NCBI GenBank assembly: GCA_900751755.1
Contig: CAADSP010000109.1
Coordinates: 1-26,398 of the forward strand
Length of the DNA: 26,398 nucleotides
Direction: 5' to 3'
From: an uncultured Collinsella sp.
GTDB lineage: Bacteria; Actinomycetota; Coriobacteriia; Coriobacteriales; Coriobacteriaceae
Every line of letters starts with the position of its first letter. The stretch's first letter is position 1. This document shows, piece by piece, positions 22,995 to 26,398 of this stretch. The position numbers and the translations under genes were made by a program. Under the pieces are notes generated by a model, which made no database searches, was not told the DNA's origin, and saw only the letters and a list, made by a program, of their open reading frames with translations.

Positions 22995-23432
22995 ATGAAC
23001 GAGGGCTACACCAAGGTATTTGTTTCACTCGACGGTACTGAGCAGCAGGATTTTGTGCTCGCACGCGCCATCAAGGTCGCCGCGAACAACGGCGCCAAGC
23101 TAATCATCGGCCACGTTATCGATTCCACGGCGCTCGAGAGCGCCGGTTCCTATCCGGTTGATCTGGTCAACGGCCTAGAGGAGGCATTTAAGAACTCCAT
23201 TGCCAAGCAGCTCGAGGAGGCCAAGGCCAATCCTGACATTCCCGAGGTCGAGGTCATGATTCGTGCCGGCCGTATTCGCGAGACGCTCAAGGACGAGATG
23301 CTCGACGTGGTCAAGCCCGACCTGGTGCTCTGCGGCGCCCGCGGCCTGTCCTCGATCAAGTATGCGCTGCTGGGTTCGATTTCGACGTTCCTGCTGCGCA
23401 ATACGGACTGCGACATTCTGGTCGTGAAGTAG
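22995..23432 (+). CDS. Universal stress protein (UspA family, ATP-binding type)
   Basis: This single-domain Usp of 145 residues is cytoplasmic. Its fold starts with the strand KVFVSLDGTE, where D13 contacts adenine in relatives. The nucleotide signature G-x2-G-x9-G-S is present as G114, G117, G127 and S128 in GARGLSSIKYALLGSIS, so it belongs to the ATP-binding branch. Such proteins help survival in growth arrest and oxidative or acid stress, but the exact role is unknown. AAGGAGG lies five bases before the ATG. The 247-base gap to uppP includes a TATAAC (22899-22904) that may be its -10 box. A long palindrome and a bidirectional terminator follow. Confidence 0.93.
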   Translation: MNEGYTKVFVSLDGTEQQDFVLARAIKVAANNGAKLIIGHVIDSTALESAGSYPVDLVNGLEEAFKNSIAKQLEEAKANPDIPEVEVMIRAGRIRETLKDEMLDVVKPDLVLCGARGLSSIKYALLGSISTFLLRNTDCDILVVK

Positions 23433-23445
23433 GTTCCTTCCCGCC

Positions 23446-23536
23446 GGCGCAAGGCCTGCGGGGTTATCACGCCGACGTCCTCGCCGCTTCGCGGCTGCGG
23501 GATGTCGGCTTTGATAACCCCTCCCGGCCTTGCGCC
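23446..23536. repeat. 91-bp long interrupted palindrome after the stress-protein gene
   Basis: Nested perfect arms fold into one rod: GGCGCAAGGCC/GGCCTTGCGCC (23446-23456 with 23526-23536), GGGGTTATCA/TGATAACCCC (23460-23469 with 23512-23521), GCCGAC/GTCGGC (23471-23476 with 23504-23509) and a GCCGC/GCGGC tip with a three-base loop. It starts 13 bases after the stop codon. There is no T-tract, and the real terminator lies 40 bases further on. Confidence 0.8.
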
Positions 23537-23570
23537 TTCGTCACCGTACTTCAGCGAGTTGTCTGATTGA

Positions 23571-23610
23571 AAAATAGCGTGCCGCCCCGTTTGGGGCGGC
23601 ACGTTTTGTT
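23571..23610. terminator. Bidirectional rho-independent terminator
   Basis: A perfect 11-bp stem (CGTGCCGCCCC at 23578-23588, GGGGCGGCACG at 23593-23603) with a GTTT loop is followed by TTTTGTTT on the plus strand and by CTATTTTT on the minus strand. It serves the stress-protein gene and the convergent histidine-kinase gene. Confidence 0.9.
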
Positions 23611-23634
23611 TGAGGCGGACATCTGCCGTGTGCG

Positions 23635-24678
23635 TTACTCGAAATATTGGAACTTGTTAGTTGAGAAGGCGAATGTTACGACGAAGCCTTCGCCCGGCTC
23701 CGATGCCGCGGTGACGTCGATGCCCATCTTGGAGCACAGGCGCGCCACCAGATAGAGGCCGATGCCCGTTGCACGCTTGGTGGTGCGGCCGTTGTCGCCG
23801 GTAAAGCCCTTCTCGAACACGCGCGGTAGGTCTGCCGCACACACGCCGCAGCCGTTGTCCGCGACGGTAAGCTCGATGCGCTCGCTTGCCAGACCCTCGT
23901 CCAGCAACGCACCCGAAAACACAATCTTTGCGCCGTCCTCACGCGCATATTTAATGCTGTTCTGAATGAGCTGACCCAGAATAAACTCGAGCCACTTCTC
24001 GTCGGTAAAGACCTCAAAGTCGAGGTTCTCGCACACCGGAGCCACGTGCGCCGCGATGAGCTCACGCGCGTTGGCCTTAATGGCACCCGTCACCAAGGTC
24101 TTGAGGCTCCAACGACGAATCAGGTAATCGCGCTCCACAACCTCCGAGCGCGCATAGTAGAGCGCCTGGTCGATATAGCGCTCCACGCGGACAAGTTCGC
24201 GTGCCAGGTCGTCCACGCGCGACAGGTCGTCTTCGCCGCTGTCTAGGTTTTCCAAAATCAGGTGAGCCGCCGCCAGGGGCAGCTTGGCCTCGTGGACCCA
24301 GCTCTCGATATAGTCGCGATAGTCATCGGTCTGACGCCGGCCTTCCGCCACTTCATCGCAAGCGGCTTTGCCCACCCGGCGCAAGACCTCGTACTCGAGC
24401 TCGCCCTCGGCATAGGTCGGGCATTGCACCATCTCCTGCACCCATGCGGGACTCTCGAGCTCCTCGGCCGCACGCTCCAGCTGGCGCAGAAAACGACGAC
24501 GGCGCGCGTACTCGATCACGATGCCGAGCATACCGAAGATAAAGGACACGCCAACCGCCACGACCACGATAGAAACGGGTGCGCCGGCGACCGTCAGCAC
24601 AAAGCAGCTCAGCAGCACGCCGCACGTCCACACGGCGACGGGAAGCAGCGCATCTTTAAAGAACTTGCCAAACGACAT
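23635..24678 (-). CDS. Sensor histidine kinase, intramembrane-sensing (BceS-like)
   Basis: This 347-residue kinase has two transmembrane helices at about 10-55 joined by a very short loop, with no outer sensor domain, as in BceS-type kinases that sense through a membrane partner. The phosphorylated His is H129 in YIESWVHEAKLPLAAAHL; the usual IKTP following the His-Glu is AKLP here. ATPase boxes follow: the N box LGQLIQNSIKYA, the G1 box DNGCGV, the F-type segment VFEKGFTG and the G2 box ATGIGLYLV. It lies nine bases after the response-regulator gene and is surely cotranscribed. The ABC transporter that usually pairs with such kinases is absent from the window. Confidence 0.93.
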   Translation of the reverse strand: MSFGKFFKDALLPVAVWTCGVLLSCFVLTVAGAPVSIVVVAVGVSFIFGMLGIVIEYARRRRFLRQLERAAEELESPAWVQEMVQCPTYAEGELEYEVLRRVGKAACDEVAEGRRQTDDYRDYIESWVHEAKLPLAAAHLILENLDSGEDDLSRVDDLARELVRVERYIDQALYYARSEVVERDYLIRRWSLKTLVTGAIKANARELIAAHVAPVCENLDFEVFTDEKWLEFILGQLIQNSIKYAREDGAKIVFSGALLDEGLASERIELTVADNGCGVCAADLPRVFEKGFTGDNGRTTKRATGIGLYLVARLCSKMGIDVTAASEPGEGFVVTFAFSTNKFQYFE

Positions 24679-24687
24679 AGCCGGCCC

Positions 24688-25359
24688 CTAGACCGAATAG
24701 CCTTGGCCGCGATGCGTGGTCAAATACCCCTTGATGCCGATTTTTTCGAGCGTGGTGCGCAGGCGGTTGATGTTGACGGTGAGCGTATTGTCGTCCACAA
24801 AGGCGTCGGAGTCCCACAGGTCCTGCATGATGGCCGAGCGCGAAACGATCTTGCCCGCGCGGCTCAGAAGCAGCGAGAGGATACGCAGCTCGTTTTTGGT
24901 GAGCTCGGTGCTGGTGCCCGTTTGCGTGTTGGTGACCATGGAGCGTGCGAGGTCGAGCTCCAGTCCCTTGTGGACGAGCGTGCTGCGCTCGCCCGCCGCC
25001 GCGGTGCGACGCAGCAAGGCATTGATGCGCGCCACGAGCACACGGGCGCTGTAGGGCTTGGGAACAAAGTCGTCCGCGCCGAGCGTCATGGCCATGACCT
25101 CGTCGATCTCGGTCGTGCGCGACGTGAGGACGATGATGGGAACCTCGGATTCGCGGCGAACTTCGTGGCAGATATGCTGACCGTCCTTGACGGGAAGCGT
25201 GAGGTCGAGCAGCACCAGATCGGGCGCGGCGGCGAGAATATCGCGCGAGACGTGCTCGAATGATTCGCAGGCCTCGACCCCAAAACCCGCACGGGCAAGG
25301 ATATCGGCAAGCTCGCGACGAATGGGCTCGTCGTCCTCAACGATATAGATTAGCGCCAT
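24688..25359 (-). CDS. OmpR/PhoB-family response regulator
   Basis: This DNA-binding regulator of 223 residues is paired with the adjacent kinase. The receiver domain (1-115) has the acidic pocket IVEDDE, the phosphorylated D52 in LLDLTLP, the Thr/Ser switch in VLTSRT and the Lys of FVPKPY. A winged-helix effector domain fills about 125-223, with ELTKNELRILSLLLS, TLTVNINRLRTTLE and the wing HRGQGYSV. The sequence resembles regulators of BceRS-type systems, which respond to cell-wall-active peptides; that role is inference. The ATG has AGGGGAG about eight bases upstream. It is the first gene of the two-gene operon. Confidence 0.95.
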   Translation of the reverse strand: MALIYIVEDDEPIRRELADILARAGFGVEACESFEHVSRDILAAAPDLVLLDLTLPVKDGQHICHEVRRESEVPIIVLTSRTTEIDEVMAMTLGADDFVPKPYSARVLVARINALLRRTAAAGERSTLVHKGLELDLARSMVTNTQTGTSTELTKNELRILSLLLSRAGKIVSRSAIMQDLWDSDAFVDDNTLTVNINRLRTTLEKIGIKGYLTTHRGQGYSV

Positions 25360-25488
25360 GGATTCCGCTCCCCTCTTGGTTGTCTTGCCCCATTATGACC
25401 GCGGAGCCGCAGGTACGCGCCTCGCGCGGCACCAAGGTGACAGAACTGTTCGCGAGCGGCAGAGGCTTGCCCCTCGCTCGCGACGAGC

Positions 25489-25521
25489 ACGGGAATTAAA
25501 TGAGTTTTTAATCCCCGTCCC
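25489..25521. repeat. REP-like hairpin repeat with GGGACGGGGATTAAA arm
   Basis: ACGGGAATTAAA (25489-25500) pairs with TTTAATCCCCGT (25507-25518) at 11 of 12 positions around a TGAGTT loop, next to a GGGAC core read on the minus strand. It lies between the unknown gene at 25533 and the response-regulator gene. No T-tract follows. Confidence 0.6.
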
Positions 25522-25532
25522 AGAAACATCAT

Positions 25533-26240
25533 TTAGCGGCGGGCGCGGAGCTTTTCGTAGCCTTCGGCGAAGAAGGCGACCGTGGCGGCGTCGGCCTCGG
25601 CGGCGTCCGTCTCGGCTGCGGGGACCACGCCGTGCTCGTCGCTCACCAGGAACAAGGCGCCCTTGAGCTGTGCGGGAATATCTACGCGCGTGACCGGGAT
25701 GCCCTTGGTCTGGGCGAGCTGCTCGATGAGCGTCGCCGTGCCGCACAGGCACTCGTCCGCCGGCGCCACAAAGGCAAGCTCGCCGTTGTTGACGGCGGCG
25801 AGCAACTCGGGCGCCACGCCGGTCTCGTCGGCCTCGGAGCGGGCCTCGGCGGAACGGGCACGCAGCGCCTTGGCCGACGTATCGGCGAGCGGCTCGTACT
25901 CCCCCACCGTCATGGCGGCGTTGCCGTTGATGTCGATCACCAGCATGAGTACGCCGTCGTGCGCAGTGTAATCGCCCTCGGCAAGCGACCACTCAACGTG
26001 CTGTTTGGCCCAGCTGAGCATGTTATGGGTAAGCGGCTCGCCCTGCACCAGGCGCTCGGACAGTGCGCGAATGTGGCGGTTGAGCATGGGCACCTTTTTA
26101 TTGGACATGCGCCAACGGCAGACAAGCGCGGGCTTGTCGAGCGTAAACTTCTCGACCGCCTCCTGATTGGCGCAAAAGTCCTCGTACGCACGCTGATCCT
26201 CGGCATTGCCAAACAGCTCGGCATCATCAATCTGGGGCAT
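25533..26240 (-). CDS. Protein of unknown function (235 aa)
   Basis: I do not recognise this family. The protein begins MPQIDDAELFG and looks soluble and cytoplasmic, with no signal peptide or membrane helix. The middle has DKPALVCRWRMSNKKVPMLNRHI and then a strand-rich stretch DGVLMLVIDINGNAAMTVGEY. A charged Ala/Glu/Arg linker near 125-140 is followed by a second part with ADECLCGTATLIEQL. The C-terminus is rich in Ala, Asp and Glu. The ATG at 26240 has GAAAGG seven bases upstream. An in-frame ATG at 26264 (MTNTKGTT) has AGAGGA close upstream but would lie only seven bases from a possible -10 box. The gene starts about 60 bases from the end of an insertion sequence. Confidence 0.75.
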   Translation of the reverse strand: MPQIDDAELFGNAEDQRAYEDFCANQEAVEKFTLDKPALVCRWRMSNKKVPMLNRHIRALSERLVQGEPLTHNMLSWAKQHVEWSLAEGDYTAHDGVLMLVIDINGNAAMTVGEYEPLADTSAKALRARSAEARSEADETGVAPELLAAVNNGELAFVAPADECLCGTATLIEQLAQTKGIPVTRVDIPAQLKGALFLVSDEHGVVPAAETDAAEADAATVAFFAEGYEKLRARR

Positions 26241-26272
26241 GGTTGTACCTTTCGTGTTAGTCATTCTGTCCT

Positions 26273-26278
26273 CTTATA
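26273..26278 (-). promoter_or_regulatory. Possible -10 box of the gene at 25533-26240
   Basis: TATAAG on the minus strand lies 32 bases before the preferred ATG. With a 17-base spacer the -35 position (AGTTTG) straddles the end of the IS3-type element at 26301. Confidence 0.35.
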
Positions 26279-26300
26279 CCAAAAAGACGGCCCTCCAAAC

Positions 26301-26398
26301 TGAACTGCACCCCAAAACTTGGACGGCTTAAATAAGAACTACGCCGCAAGGGGCTGGTTCCGGAACTCCTCCGGGGTCAGCCCCTTCAGTTTAACCTG
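26301..26398 (-). mobile_element. IS3-family insertion sequence, 3' end (partial)
   Basis: The terminal sequence TGAACTGCACCCCAAAACTT (from 26301) has the TG start and GTGCAGTTCA-type end seen in IS3-family, IS150-group elements. Reading inward on the minus strand it is followed by the C-terminal codons of a transposase. The element continues past the window, so its other end and target duplication cannot be seen. Confidence 0.8.
26339..26398 (-). CDS. IS3-family transposase OrfB, C-terminal fragment (partial)
   Basis: The minus-strand frame from the window edge encodes 19 residues ending at TAG: VKLKGLTPEEFRNQPLAA. The KGLTPxEFRxQ motif is the typical last stretch of the DDE integrase-type OrfB of IS3-family elements. 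The rest of the gene lies outside the window, so whether it is intact is unknown. Confidence 0.82.
   Translation of the reverse strand, partial: QVKLKGLTPEEFRNQPLAA

Overview
The window looks like chromosomal DNA of a GC-rich anaerobic actinobacterium of the class Coriobacteriia, most likely Collinsella or a close relative. This is inferred from gene content and protein style (archaeal-type topoisomerase I, TatA/TatC beside HypA/HypB, cellobiose PTS, DHH pyrophosphatase, Ala/Pro/Glu-rich inserts in housekeeping proteins); no 16S gene is present. About 24 protein genes are supported, most on the minus strand. No tRNA, rRNA or CRISPR array was seen.

Layout. 3-830 (+): 3' part of a membrane-anchored acidic protein. 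975-6098 (-): a five-gene run, tatA, tatC, hypA, hypB, topA, in transcription order. 6252-7922 (-): a lone STAS-domain protein and a class Ic aspartate aminotransferase. 8072-8326 (+): an unknown 84-residue protein, followed by an AT-rich non-coding island. 8657-11207 (-): Na+/H+ antiporter NhaA behind a strongly folded leader, and Mn-dependent pyrophosphatase. 11355-17244: a beta-glucoside module, with ROK glucokinase, PTS IIA, IIB and IIC, a GH1 6-phospho-beta-glucosidase (all -) and a divergent GntR/UTRA regulator (+). 17313-18251 (+): mannose-6-phosphate isomerase. 18534-22747 (-): PcrA/UvrD helicase and undecaprenyl-diphosphatase. 22995-23432 (+): universal stress protein. 23635-25359 (-): a BceRS-like two-component pair. 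25533-26240 (-): an unknown protein. 26301-26398: the end of an IS3-family element running out of the window.

How the genes fit together. Cellobiose-type sugars would enter as 6-phosphates through the PTS and be split by the GH1 enzyme to glucose-6-phosphate and glucose; the glucose is then phosphorylated by the ROK kinase. The divergent GntR protein is the obvious local regulator. TatA/TatC next to HypA/HypB fits export of folded [NiFe] hydrogenase after nickel insertion, although no hydrogenase gene is present here.

The most unusual content is intergenic. Five loci carry hairpin repeats sharing a GGGAC- or GGGTC-type core, which resemble REP elements mobilised by RAYT transposases. There are two long palindromes (130 bp and 91 bp) without terminator T-tracts, an AT-rich segment bounded by 13-bp inverted repeats, and a multi-hairpin nhaA leader ending in an intrinsic terminator. 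The topoisomerase I resembles the archaeal rather than the usual bacterial subfamily.
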